Source of the DNA: Sphingomonas paucimobilis NBRC 13935
Lineage (GTDB): Bacteria; Pseudomonadota; Alphaproteobacteria; Sphingomonadales; Sphingomonadaceae
NCBI RefSeq assembly: GCF_000739895.2
Contig: NZ_BBJS01000050.1
Span: forward strand, 84,761-148,760
DNA length: 64,000 bases
Direction: 5' to 3'
Shown here: piece after piece, positions 1 through 7,599 of the stretch
Layout of the letters: every line of letters begins with the position of its first letter
Position numbering within the stretch: the stretch's first letter is position 1
Made by a program: the position numbers and the translations under genes
Notes under the pieces: generated by a model
What the model saw: only the letters and a program-made list of their open reading frames with translations
Told to the model about the DNA's origin: nothing
The model's database searches: none

Positions 1-2
1 TC

Positions 3-320
3 GATTGGGAAGATAGCCGCGTCCTGAACGGCGAGGTTGGGGATTACGTCACCTTCGCACGGCGGGATCGGAAAAGCCGCGACTGGTATATCGGCTCGAT
101 CACCGACGAGAATCCGCGCGACCTGACGGTGACGCTCGACTTCCTCGATCCGGGCAAGACGTACGAGGCGCAGGTCTACAAGGACGGCCCCGGCGCGACC
201 TATGCGACCGAAGCGCGGCACTCGATCGCGTTCGAGACCAAGCGAGTGAAGAAGGGCGACACGCTGACCCTGTCGCTCGCCCCCGGCGGCGGCCAGGCGA
301 TCCGGTTGAAGGCGCTGTAA
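3..320 (+). CDS. GH97 family glycoside hydrolase, C-terminal fragment
   Basis: The last 105 residues of a protein that begins outside the window; the reading frame is open from base 3. The segment contains the run GDYVTFARRD, then RDWYIGSITDENPRDLTV and LDFLDPGKTYEAQVYKDG. This matches the C-terminal beta-sandwich that closes GH97 enzymes, where a dWyiGsitde...R pattern is followed by a yxaxiYxDg pattern. GH97 members are periplasmic alpha-glucosidases or alpha-galactosidases, often in starch or oligosaccharide loci. The catalytic barrel is not visible, so activity cannot be assigned. The gene ends just before an intergenic palindromic repeat and converges with the peptidase gene. Confidence 0.8.
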   Translation, partial: DWEDSRVLNGEVGDYVTFARRDRKSRDWYIGSITDENPRDLTVTLDFLDPGKTYEAQVYKDGPGATYATEARHSIAFETKRVKKGDTLTLSLAPGGGQAIRLKAL

Positions 321-327
321 AACCTGT

Positions 328-463
328 TCCTCCCCCATAGGGGGAGGGGACCATGCGTAGCATGGTGGAGGGGTATCGCCGGTGGCGAGGTTGGTTTCAC
401 CTCGCCGACCGGGACACCCCTCCGTCAGGGCTTCGCCCTGCCACCTCCCCTTACAAGGGAGGA
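328..463. repeat. Palindromic intergenic repeat, copy 1
   Basis: Between the two convergent genes lies a mosaic of short inverted segments. CCTCCCCC and GGGGGAGG form a hairpin, followed by GGGGACCATGCG-AGCATGGTGGAGGGG, then ACCCCTCC...GGGCTTCGCCCTGCCACCTCCCC, and finally AAGGGAGG. A second copy with the same order of blocks lies at 21937-22069. Multi-copy intergenic palindromes of this composition are common in sphingomonads and other alphaproteobacteria. Neither copy codes for protein. Its position between convergent gene ends would allow it to act as a transcription terminator or mRNA 3' stabiliser. Confidence 0.7.
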
Positions 464-470
464 CTTTGAA

Positions 471-2588
471 TTACTTCGTCGGGAAGCCCCGCTGCTTGAG
501 CAGCGCGTTCACGTCCGGATCGCGCCCCCGGAAAGCGCGATACGCTTCCGCGCGGTCCGTTTCATTCCCCGTCGACAGCAGGATACGCGCGAAGCGGTCC
601 GCCGTCGCCTTGTCCCACGGGCTCCCCGCTTCCTCGAACGCGGCGAAGGTATCGGCGTCCATCGTCTCCGACCAGAGATAGCTGTAATAGCCCGCCGAAT
701 AGCTGTCCGACGAGAAGAGGTGATTGAACTGCGGCAGGCGGTGCCGCATCACCAATTCCTTCGGCATCCCGATCTCGCGCAGGGTCGTCGCCTCGAACGC
801 CGCCGGGTCGACGATCCCGTCCGGGATGGTGTGCAGCTTCATGTCGACGATCGCCGAGGACAGATATTCGGTCGTCGCGAAGCCCTGGTTGAAGGTCTCC
901 GACGCCTTGATCTTATCGAGCAGCGCCTGCGGCATGGGCTGGCCGGTCTTGTAGTGGCGCGCGTACTTGTCGAGCACGTCGCGGGTCAGCAGCCAATGCT
1001 CGTTCACCTGGCTGGGATATTCCACAAAGTCGCGCGGCGTGCCCGCCAGCCCCGGATAGGTGACGTTCTGGAGCATCGCGTGGATGGCGTGGCCAAATTC
1101 GTGGAACAGCGTCTCGGCATCGTCCAGGCTGATCAGCACCGGCTCGCCCTTCGCGCCCTTGGCGAAGTTGTTGTTGTTCGACGACAGGACATTCTGCACC
1201 GGCGGCAGGTTGCGCTGGCCGCGATAGGTGTTGGCCCATGCGCCCGAACGCTTGCCCGTCCGCGCGAAATCGTCGCGGTAGAACAGGCCGACTTCCTTGC
1301 CGTTCCGGGTGACGTGCCAGACGCGCATGTTCGGCTCGAACACCGGGACCGTGCCGGTGATTTCCTTGAACTCGAGCCCATAGAGCCGGTTCGCGGCATA
1401 GAGCGAACCCTGGATGATGTTATTCAGTTCGAAATAGGGCTTCAACTCGGCCTGATCGAGGTCGTAGCGGCTCTTGCGGACCTTCTCCTGATAGAAGCGA
1501 TAGTCCCAGGGCTCGATCGTGATCTTCGCTCCTTCCTTATCCGCAATGGCCTGCATGTCGCGGACCTCCTCGGCGACGCGCGCCTTGGCGGCCGGCCAAA
1601 CGCGCATCATCAGGTCCATGGCGGCGGCCGGGGTCTTGGCCATCGTGTCCTGCATCCGCCAGTCGGCATGGGTCTTGAAGCCCAGCAGATGCGCGCGGTT
1701 GGCGCGCAGGCGGACGATACGAGCGATCGTCGCCTTGGTGTCATTCACATCGCCATTGTCGCCGCGCTTGGTGAAGGCGCGCCACACCTGCTCGCGCAGT
1801 GCCCGGTCGGTGGCAAAGGTCAACACCGGATCGACCGCAGACCGCGTGTTGACGATCGCCCAGCCCTGCTGCCCACGCTCCGCGGCGGCCGCCTTGGCCA
1901 CCGCCTTCACGCTGTCGGGCAGACCCGCAAGGCGCGCCTCGTCGGTAACGATGATCGCGGTGCCTTCGTCCGCCAGCAGCCGCTGCGAAAACCCGCTGAA
2001 GTTGATGGCGAGATTCTGGTTGAAGGCGGACAGCTCCTCCTTCTGCGCGGGCGTCAGCTTGGCACCCTGCCGCACGAAGCTGTCATAGGTGCGCGTGACC
2101 AGCCGCTTCTGCTGCGCATCCAGCCCGCTCGTGTCGCGTGCCTTGTAGATCGCCTCGATCCGAGCGAACAGCTTGGGGTTGAAGGTGATCTCGTCCGACG
2201 CCTTGGAAAGCTTGGGCGACCATTCACGGTCCAGCGCCTGATAGGCGGGCGTATTCATATTGCCCGTCATCACCCCGAACAGCGTCATCACGCGGTTCAG
2301 CGTCTGCCCGGCATTCTGCATCGGCACGAAGGTATTGGCGAAGGTCGGCTTGGCCGGATTATTGGCGATCCGGTCATAGTCCTGCTTGCGCTCGGCCAGC
2401 GCCGCTTCGAAGGCCGCCGGGAAGAGTTCCGGCTTCACCTTGTCCCAAGGGGGCACCCCGCCATAGGGGCCAGTCCAGGGCGCGAGCAGCGGGTTGGTGG
2501 CGGGCGCCTGGGCAGCTTGGGGCGGACCGGCCAGCACGGAACTGCTCAGAAGCGCCGCAAGGCCAGCGGCAAGGTAGAGATGACGCAA
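471..2588 (-). CDS. dcp: M3 family metallopeptidase (peptidyl-dipeptidase Dcp-like)
   Basis: A 705-residue zinc peptidase of the thimet oligopeptidase family, predicted to clip dipeptides from the C-termini of peptides. A Sec signal peptide is visible at the N-terminus (MRHLYLAAGLAALLSSSVLAG), so the enzyme should act in the periplasm. The zinc motif HEFGH is near residue 495 and is followed about 25 residues later by DFVEYPSQ, whose Glu is the third zinc ligand in this family. The length is normal for Dcp (about 680-720). The gene stands alone, convergent with the GH97 gene. Oligopeptidase A (PrlC) is a close relative, but that enzyme is cytoplasmic, so the signal peptide favours Dcp. Confidence 0.9.
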   Translation of the reverse strand: MRHLYLAAGLAALLSSSVLAGPPQAAQAPATNPLLAPWTGPYGGVPPWDKVKPELFPAAFEAALAERKQDYDRIANNPAKPTFANTFVPMQNAGQTLNRVMTLFGVMTGNMNTPAYQALDREWSPKLSKASDEITFNPKLFARIEAIYKARDTSGLDAQQKRLVTRTYDSFVRQGAKLTPAQKEELSAFNQNLAINFSGFSQRLLADEGTAIIVTDEARLAGLPDSVKAVAKAAAAERGQQGWAIVNTRSAVDPVLTFATDRALREQVWRAFTKRGDNGDVNDTKATIARIVRLRANRAHLLGFKTHADWRMQDTMAKTPAAAMDLMMRVWPAAKARVAEEVRDMQAIADKEGAKITIEPWDYRFYQEKVRKSRYDLDQAELKPYFELNNIIQGSLYAANRLYGLEFKEITGTVPVFEPNMRVWHVTRNGKEVGLFYRDDFARTGKRSGAWANTYRGQRNLPPVQNVLSSNNNNFAKGAKGEPVLISLDDAETLFHEFGHAIHAMLQNVTYPGLAGTPRDFVEYPSQVNEHWLLTRDVLDKYARHYKTGQPMPQALLDKIKASETFNQGFATTEYLSSAIVDMKLHTIPDGIVDPAAFEATTLREIGMPKELVMRHRLPQFNHLFSSDSYSAGYYSYLWSETMDADTFAAFEEAGSPWDKATADRFARILLSTGNETDRAEAYRAFRGRDPDVNALLKQRGFPTK

Positions 2589-2669
2589 GAGTAACTCCCG
2601 TTCATGAAACAGGCGTCATCATAAGCCACGGGACAAACGGGTAAAGTCTCCTGTCTTACCAAGCGCTCA

Positions 2670-2861
2670 TCAGGACCCATCGCGCAACTGCGCCTCGGCC
2701 ATCCGCGCCGCCGCGATCAAGGACTCGCCGGTTGCCTGCGCGGCATATGGCGTCATCGCCACCGCCACGCCATTGGGGCCGTCGAGCATGACGATCCCCT
2801 GCTCGGCCGTCGCGACCCCCGCATCACCATGGACGGGCCACGGGTTGAAGGCGGTGCTCAT
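2670..2861 (-). CDS. Small hypothetical protein coupled to the Crp/Fnr gene
   Basis: A 63-residue reading frame whose ATG overlaps the stop codon of the upstream Crp/Fnr gene in an ATGA arrangement, which points to translational coupling. The protein is acidic and alanine-rich, has no signal peptide or membrane segment, and contains the stretch PNGVAVAMTPYAAQATGESLI. I do not recognise a domain. Its position suggests a small partner or accessory of the regulator. A chance ORF is possible, but the exact 4-base overlap and the lack of any better frame in this interval favour a real gene. Confidence 0.55.
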   Translation of the reverse strand: MSTAFNPWPVHGDAGVATAEQGIVMLDGPNGVAVAMTPYAAQATGESLIAAARMAEAQLRDGS

Positions 2862-3649
2862 GCAATCTTCTCGTTCATGGTCGGACCACCACCGAACAAA
2901 TAGCCCGGATCGAAATCGGCCAGTGTCCGAAGCGCATCGGAATCGAGGATGTGCACATCCCCGCTGCGAAAGGTCATCAAGCCCCGTTCGCGCAACGAGC
3001 GCAGTACGCGATTGAGATGAACGGGCGTGATCCCCGCTGCCTCCGCGAGATCGATCTGGGTGACGGGAAAGCGAAAGGCGCCATCGCGGACCATATCCAC
3101 CATGGCGAGCCGCTCATGCAGTTCGCAGAACAGATGCGCGACACGGCCATCGGCCTCCAGCCGCCCCAGCCGGAACACCCATTCGCGGTGCATCGCCGCG
3201 TCGAGTAGGGTCGAAAACCACAACAACCGGGTCAGGCGCGGGCGATGCTGGACGATCGCCTCCAGCCGGTCATGCCCCACCGTCGCGACGCGCACCGGCG
3301 TCAGCGTGGCGACATCATGGTCCAGATAGCGCATGGCAAAGCCGTGCAGGTCGACGAAATCACCGGGGACATGGAAGGCCACGATCTGCCGATTGCCATG
3401 GCGATCGTCCATGTACCGACACATCACGCCTTCCAGCAGTAGGCTGCTATACCGCACCCGTTCCTCGCGCCGGATCACGATCTTGCGGGCGGGCAAGGCG
3501 ATGACATCGGCGACGCTGTCCTCCAGCACCGCCATGTCGTCGGGCGTCATCGCGTCACGTCCACGCCCCTTGAGGAACAGATGCGTGTGCCTGAGCGGAT
3601 TGGAAACGAACCCTTTACCCTCCAGGGTATCGATCGCCGATATCGGCAT
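2858..3649 (-). CDS. Crp/Fnr family transcriptional regulator
   Basis: A 263-residue regulator. Residues about 40-150 form a cyclic-nucleotide-binding-type beta-roll (LLLEGVMCRYMDDRHGNRQIVAFHVPGDFVDL). Residues about 180-245 form the Crp-type winged helix, with the recognition helix in AAGITPVHLNRVLRSLRERG. The four-cysteine N-terminal signature of oxygen-sensing Fnr is absent, so iron-sulfur sensing is unlikely. The strict cAMP-contact residues of Crp are also not evident, so the ligand is unknown. The gene is transcribed with the small downstream frame that overlaps its stop codon. It resembles the redundant Crp/Fnr proteins that are numerous in sphingomonads and often linked to stress or nitrogen control. 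Confidence 0.85.
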   Translation of the reverse strand: MPISAIDTLEGKGFVSNPLRHTHLFLKGRGRDAMTPDDMAVLEDSVADVIALPARKIVIRREERVRYSSLLLEGVMCRYMDDRHGNRQIVAFHVPGDFVDLHGFAMRYLDHDVATLTPVRVATVGHDRLEAIVQHRPRLTRLLWFSTLLDAAMHREWVFRLGRLEADGRVAHLFCELHERLAMVDMVRDGAFRFPVTQIDLAEAAGITPVHLNRVLRSLRERGLMTFRSGDVHILDSDALRTLADFDPGYLFGGGPTMNEKIA

Positions 3650-3711
3650 GGGTATTCCTTTTCGCCAGCGTTACGACATGGGTAATCGTTTCTGGCGGCA
3701 AGGGTTCCGGA

Positions 3712-4800
3712 TCAGGAGTTAACCGACTTGCCCGTCGCGCGAACGGGGTCGGCGCTCGCCAGCGACTCTTCGGGATGTTTGCGATTGCTGCGCACCGATG
3801 CCCAGAAGGACAGGCCGATCAGCGTGGCACCGATCAGCCCGGTGACGGTCTCCGGAATCTCGAACCGCACCGACAGCAGCATGATCGCAGCCAACGCCAA
3901 TATGGCATAGAAGGCGCCATGCTCGAGGTAGCGATATTGGGTCAGCGTGCCCTTATCGACCAGCATGATCGTCATCGAACGGACGAACATCGCGCCAATG
4001 CCCAGGCCCAGCGCGATGATGAAGAGATTGTTCGACAGCGCAAAGGCGCCAATCACCCCGTCGAACGAGAAGCTGGCATCGAGCACTTCGAGATACAGGA
4101 AGGCCGCGAAACCCGACCGGGCCGCCGCACCCGTCGCCGCGTCGCCATCCCCCTCGAGCAGGACGCCGACCGCATGGACCGCGATATAGGTCAGCAGCCC
4201 GAAAATGCCGGCGGTCAGGAAGGTCATCGCCTCCTCGACCGGAATGAACTGAGAAATGGTGTAAAGGGCGAGCAGGACGATGCCGGTCGCCAGACCCGAA
4301 ATCTCACGCAGCGCCGCCAGCGGACGCTCGATCACCCCCAGCCAATGCTCGTCCTTCTCATCGCCGAGGAAGAAGTTGAGGCCGACCATCGCCAGGAAAC
4401 TGCCACCAAAGCCCGAAATGCCGACATGGGCGGAGGTGATGATCTGTTCATAGCGGACAGGGTCACCGGCGGCGAGCTTGATCGCCTCGATCGGGCCCAT
4501 ATGCGCGGCGATCGCGACGATCGCGAGCGGAAAGACGATCCGCATCCCGAACACCGCGATCAGGATGCCCCAGGTCAGAAAGCGACGACGCCATTTGTCG
4601 TCCATGTCCCGCAGCACGGTGGCGTTGACCACCGCATTGTCGAAGGACAGCGACACTTCCAGAACGCCCAGCACCGCAACGATCCACAGCACGCTCAGCG
4701 TGCCGGGCAAGGTACCCGTGCTCTGGAAACCCAACCACGCCGCGATCGCCAGGCAGATGCCGGTAAAAAGGAACGATCCCTTATAATATTTCAGCAGCAC
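3712..4800 (-). CDS. DUF475 / TerC-like integral membrane protein
   Basis: A polytopic inner-membrane protein with about nine hydrophobic segments. It carries two acidic motifs typical of the TerC/DUF475 superfamily: EVSLSFDNAVVNATVL near the N-terminus and EVLDASFSFDGVIGAFAL in the middle. Members are thought to export metal ions such as manganese or to support the tellurite-resistance response. The first in-frame ATG (4884) would add 28 polar residues without homology-like character. I prefer GTG at 4800, preceded by AGGGGA about 5 bases upstream, which gives MLLKYYKGSFLFTG and 362 residues, the usual length. The upstream region (4801-4965) contains a strong hairpin (GCCGGCC/GGCCGG) close to the start, but I could not match it to a known metal riboswitch. 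Confidence 0.85.
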   Translation of the reverse strand: MLLKYYKGSFLFTGICLAIAAWLGFQSTGTLPGTLSVLWIVAVLGVLEVSLSFDNAVVNATVLRDMDDKWRRRFLTWGILIAVFGMRIVFPLAIVAIAAHMGPIEAIKLAAGDPVRYEQIITSAHVGISGFGGSFLAMVGLNFFLGDEKDEHWLGVIERPLAALREISGLATGIVLLALYTISQFIPVEEAMTFLTAGIFGLLTYIAVHAVGVLLEGDGDAATGAAARSGFAAFLYLEVLDASFSFDGVIGAFALSNNLFIIALGLGIGAMFVRSMTIMLVDKGTLTQYRYLEHGAFYAILALAAIMLLSVRFEIPETVTGLIGATLIGLSFWASVRSNRKHPEESLASADPVRATGKSVNS

Positions 4801-4965
4801 CCGATTCCCCTGTACGCATCCGGCCCCCAAGGCCGGCACTCCGGTATGTGGGCGATAAAGCCCGCACCGATCCGATTTGTTCAATCGGCCGGGGCTGTAT
4901 CGTCAGGGCCGTCAATCAGGCAAGCGAGCCAGGAAGGGCTTCCGGTCATCGGGTGCGGCGGCATC

Positions 4966-5754
4966 TCAGATGCCGACGTCGTTCCCGGATAGCTGATTGC
5001 CGATCCGCTCGGCCGCGGCGCGGAGCTGGTTCAGCGCCTCCTGCTCGTCCACCACCGCATGGGTCAGGCGGATGAACGGAACGGTCAGCACGGCGCATGC
5101 CCGCTCACCCCGCAAGATCGGGGCCGCCAGTTCGACCAGGCCCGTCATCTCGCGGCTGTCCGTGCGCGCATAGCCCTGCGCCCGGATCACATCCGCCTGG
5201 GCCACCAAGGCGGCCTGGGCGTCATCGGTCAACGGCGGATCGAACATCGCCTCCCATTCCCGCCGGACATCGTCCGTCTGGAAGGCATAGAGGACCTGCC
5301 CCGAGGGCGCCTCGTTGAGCGGCTGCCGGTAGCCGACCCGAACGGAAAAACCGATCGTCGTGCTGGCCTCCATCCGCGCGACGACCGACGACGACGCGCC
5401 CGATGGGATTGCCGCATAACAGGACTGGCCAATCCGATCGGCCAGGCTGCGCATCTCCGGCAAGGCCAGTTCCATCAGGCTGCGCACCGGCGGCCGCTTC
5501 AGTCCCAGATGGAACAGCCGTTCGGTGATCACATAGCCATCAGAGCCCTGGCGCACATAGCCGCGATGCTCCAGGACCTGGATCATCCGGAACAGCTCAC
5601 CGGTCGAACGGCCCAGGCCAGTGACGATGGCACTCATCGTCAGGGGCCTTTCCTGCGCGGACAGGAGTTCTAGGATGTCCAGCCCCTTCTCCAGCGCAGG
5701 TGCGCGGTAGAGCCTTTTGTCTTCCGAGACATCATCCGTCGATCCAGTGATCAA
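4966..5754 (-). CDS. IclR family transcriptional regulator
   Basis: A 262-residue regulator with an N-terminal winged helix (APALEKGLDILELLSAQERPLTMSAIVTGLGRS) and a C-terminal IclR effector domain ending in LNQLRAAAERIGNQL. Such proteins usually control catabolic genes in response to a small carbon metabolite. An upstream ATG at 5838 would add 28 unlikely residues. I place the start at TTG 5754, which has GGAGGG seven bases upstream. It lies 105 bases behind nagE on the same strand, so read-through from the GlcNAc operon is possible. An inverted repeat at 5793-5812 may be its own operator. Nothing in the window tells which inducer it senses. Confidence 0.85.
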   Translation of the reverse strand: MITGSTDDVSEDKRLYRAPALEKGLDILELLSAQERPLTMSAIVTGLGRSTGELFRMIQVLEHRGYVRQGSDGYVITERLFHLGLKRPPVRSLMELALPEMRSLADRIGQSCYAAIPSGASSSVVARMEASTTIGFSVRVGYRQPLNEAPSGQVLYAFQTDDVRREWEAMFDPPLTDDAQAALVAQADVIRAQGYARTDSREMTGLVELAAPILRGERACAVLTVPFIRLTHAVVDEQEALNQLRAAAERIGNQLSGNDVGI

Positions 5755-5792
5755 GCAAACCCTCCGTCCTAGCGCAGGCCAATACCCACACT

Positions 5793-5812
5793 GAATCGCT
5801 CGGGCGCGATTC
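5793..5812. promoter_or_regulatory. Inverted repeat upstream of the IclR gene (candidate operator)
   Basis: GAATCGC and GCGATTC form perfect 7-base arms around a 6-base centre, 39-58 bases upstream of the proposed TTG start of the IclR regulator. No run of T follows on the minus strand, so it does not look like a terminator for nagE. A 20-base dyad in a regulator's own leader suggests autoregulation, but no binding data exist. A second, AT-only dyad (ATTTAT/ATAAAT, 5853-5868) overlaps the nagE stop codon. Confidence 0.4.
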
Positions 5813-5859
5813 TTGATCCGACTACATCTACTAGCCAAACATCATCAAGTTGATTTATA

Positions 5860-7599
5860 TTAATAAATTGACCCCGATTCGGTCAGAATGTGAACAATGT
5901 CACCCCCGGTCGCCGCAACAATCCGAACGCCCGGTGCCGTAGCGTCCGTTGCGACCCGGCCGGTATCGCGCAGTTCCACGCGCCAGCGCCCGGCATAGGG
6001 CTGTGCCGATCGGACATTGTCGGCCCCGCCCAGCATGGCCAGCATGCTGTCCGGCAGGGTGGCGGGAGGCTGCACCGCGGCTTCTGCGCCCGACAGTGAC
6101 GCAGGTGCAGTCGGCACCGCTTTGGATGCGATACGCTGACCGAGACCTGCCTCGATCGCGGCGCGCATTTCCATCGCCACGGTATCGGCCACGGGGCCCA
6201 GCACCACCTGCACGCCCGTCGGCGACGGCCGCAGGATGCCGCGAGCGCCCAGCCGCTTGAGCGCGGGCTCGTCGACAATGGCGGGGTTCTTGACGATCAG
6301 GCGCAGACGCGTGGTGCACGCCGCCACCTCGGCCAGATTGGCGCCACCGCCCATCGCCACGACGAAGGAGGCACCGCGCCCACCCTCGATCGCCGACTGC
6401 TCGCCTTCGGCGACGCTCTCGCCCGCAGGCTCGGCCTCGCGGCCCGGCGTCTGGAGATTCCAACGGCGGATCGCGAAACGGAAGACCGCGTAATAGAGCA
6501 GCGCATAGAGTGCGCCGATCGGAATCAGCAGCAGCGGCTTGGTCGCCTTGCCGAAATTGATGACATAGTCGAACAGACCTGCCGAGAAGGTATAGCCCAG
6601 CCGGATGCCGAGCGCGTTCATCAGCGCTTCCGACAGGCCCGTCAGGATCGCGTGGAAGGCGTAGAGGACCGGCGCCAGGAACATGAAGCTGAACTCGATC
6701 GGCTCGGTCACGCCGGTCAGGAACGACATCAGCGCCAGACTGAACAGCATGCCCCCGACGGCTTTCTTCCGCTCGGGCAGCGCCTCATGATACATGGCCA
6801 GACACGCGGCGGGCAGGCCGAACATCATGACCGGGAAGAAGCCGCTCATGAACGCGCCCGCCGTCGGGTCGCCGGCGAAGAACCGGGTCAGGTCGCCGGT
6901 CTTGCCGTGATAATCGCCGACCACGAAATAGGCGACGGTGTTCAGGATGTGATGCAGGCCGGTGACGATCAGCAGCCGGTTCAGCACGCCAAAGGCGAAC
7001 AGCCCCAGGCCGCCCGCCTGGACGATGCCTTGGCTCAAGCCATCGATCCCCGCATTGACCGGCCCGAACGCCGCGCCCAGCAGCGCCGCCAGCCCCAACC
7101 CGGCGATGCCCGAGATGATCGGCACGAACCGGCGACCACCGAAAAAGGCCAGATATTCCGGCATCTTGATCGTGGCGAAGCGGTTGTAGAAGCTGCCGCC
7201 GATCAAACCGGCGACGATGCCGACCGGCACGTCGAAACGGTGCACCGCCTTGGTCCGCCAGGCGGCATCCAAGGTCGCGGCGACGTCCTTGGCCAGCCCT
7301 GCCCCGATACCGGCCGGCGGCACGGCCAATGTCTCCGCCCCCTTGATGGTGACGAGATAGCAGGCGATCCCTGCCAATGCCGCCGCACCATTGCCGTCGC
7401 GGGCGAAGGCGGTGGCGACGCCGACCGCGAACAAGAGGCCCAGATTGTCGAAGATCGCATTGCCCGCATTCGCCATGAAGGCGATGTTCAGCATGTCCGG
7501 CTGGCCGAGGCGCAGCAGCAGACCCGCCACCGGCAGGACCGCGATGGGCAGCATCAGCGCCCGCCCGAGCGATTGTAGCGAGGCCATGGGCGAGCTCAT
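5860..7599 (-). CDS. nagE: PTS N-acetylglucosamine-specific EIIBC component, with a second degenerate EIIB
   Basis: A 579-residue sugar permease of the glucose/GlcNAc PTS family that imports and phosphorylates the sugar in one step. Residues 1 to about 370 are the EIIC membrane domain (LGRALMLPIAVLPVAGLLLRLG, then GVTEPIEFSFMF, the usual substrate-site motif). Residues about 410-500 are an EIIB domain with the phospho-accepting Cys near residue 428 in AACTTRLRL. The last 60 residues start again with an EIIB-like LGGADNV but lack the cysteine. The start is ATG 7599, in a 4-base ATGA overlap with the preceding phosphotransferase gene. EIIA is supplied by that neighbour, which explains its absence here. 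Location beside nagA and the deaminase gene supports GlcNAc over glucose. Confidence 0.9.
   Translation of the reverse strand: MSSPMASLQSLGRALMLPIAVLPVAGLLLRLGQPDMLNIAFMANAGNAIFDNLGLLFAVGVATAFARDGNGAAALAGIACYLVTIKGAETLAVPPAGIGAGLAKDVAATLDAAWRTKAVHRFDVPVGIVAGLIGGSFYNRFATIKMPEYLAFFGGRRFVPIISGIAGLGLAALLGAAFGPVNAGIDGLSQGIVQAGGLGLFAFGVLNRLLIVTGLHHILNTVAYFVVGDYHGKTGDLTRFFAGDPTAGAFMSGFFPVMMFGLPAACLAMYHEALPERKKAVGGMLFSLALMSFLTGVTEPIEFSFMFLAPVLYAFHAILTGLSEALMNALGIRLGYTFSAGLFDYVINFGKATKPLLLIPIGALYALLYYAVFRFAIRRWNLQTPGREAEPAGESVAEGEQSAIEGGRGASFVVAMGGGANLAEVAACTTRLRLIVKNPAIVDEPALKRLGARGILRPSPTGVQVVLGPVADTVAMEMRAAIEAGLGQRIASKAVPTAPASLSGAEAAVQPPATLPDSMLAMLGGADNVRSAQPYAGRWRVELRDTGRVATDATAPGVRIVAATGGDIVHILTESGSIY

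Noticed and set aside
471..2594. Plus-strand open frame of 624 codons across the M3 peptidase
   Set aside because: The minus strand encodes HEFGH and a signal peptide with normal length; the plus-strand translation is R/H/Q-rich shadow sequence.
3650..3711. CGCCAG...CTGGCGG inverted arms between DUF475 and the Crp/Fnr gene as a terminator
   Set aside because: Arms are short, the loop is more than 20 bases, and no T run follows on the transcribed strand.
4801..4965. Possible manganese (yybP-ykoY) riboswitch before the DUF475/TerC-like gene
   Set aside because: Such riboswitches often precede TerC-like genes, and hairpins are present, but I could not find the conserved loop sequences of the class on the minus strand.
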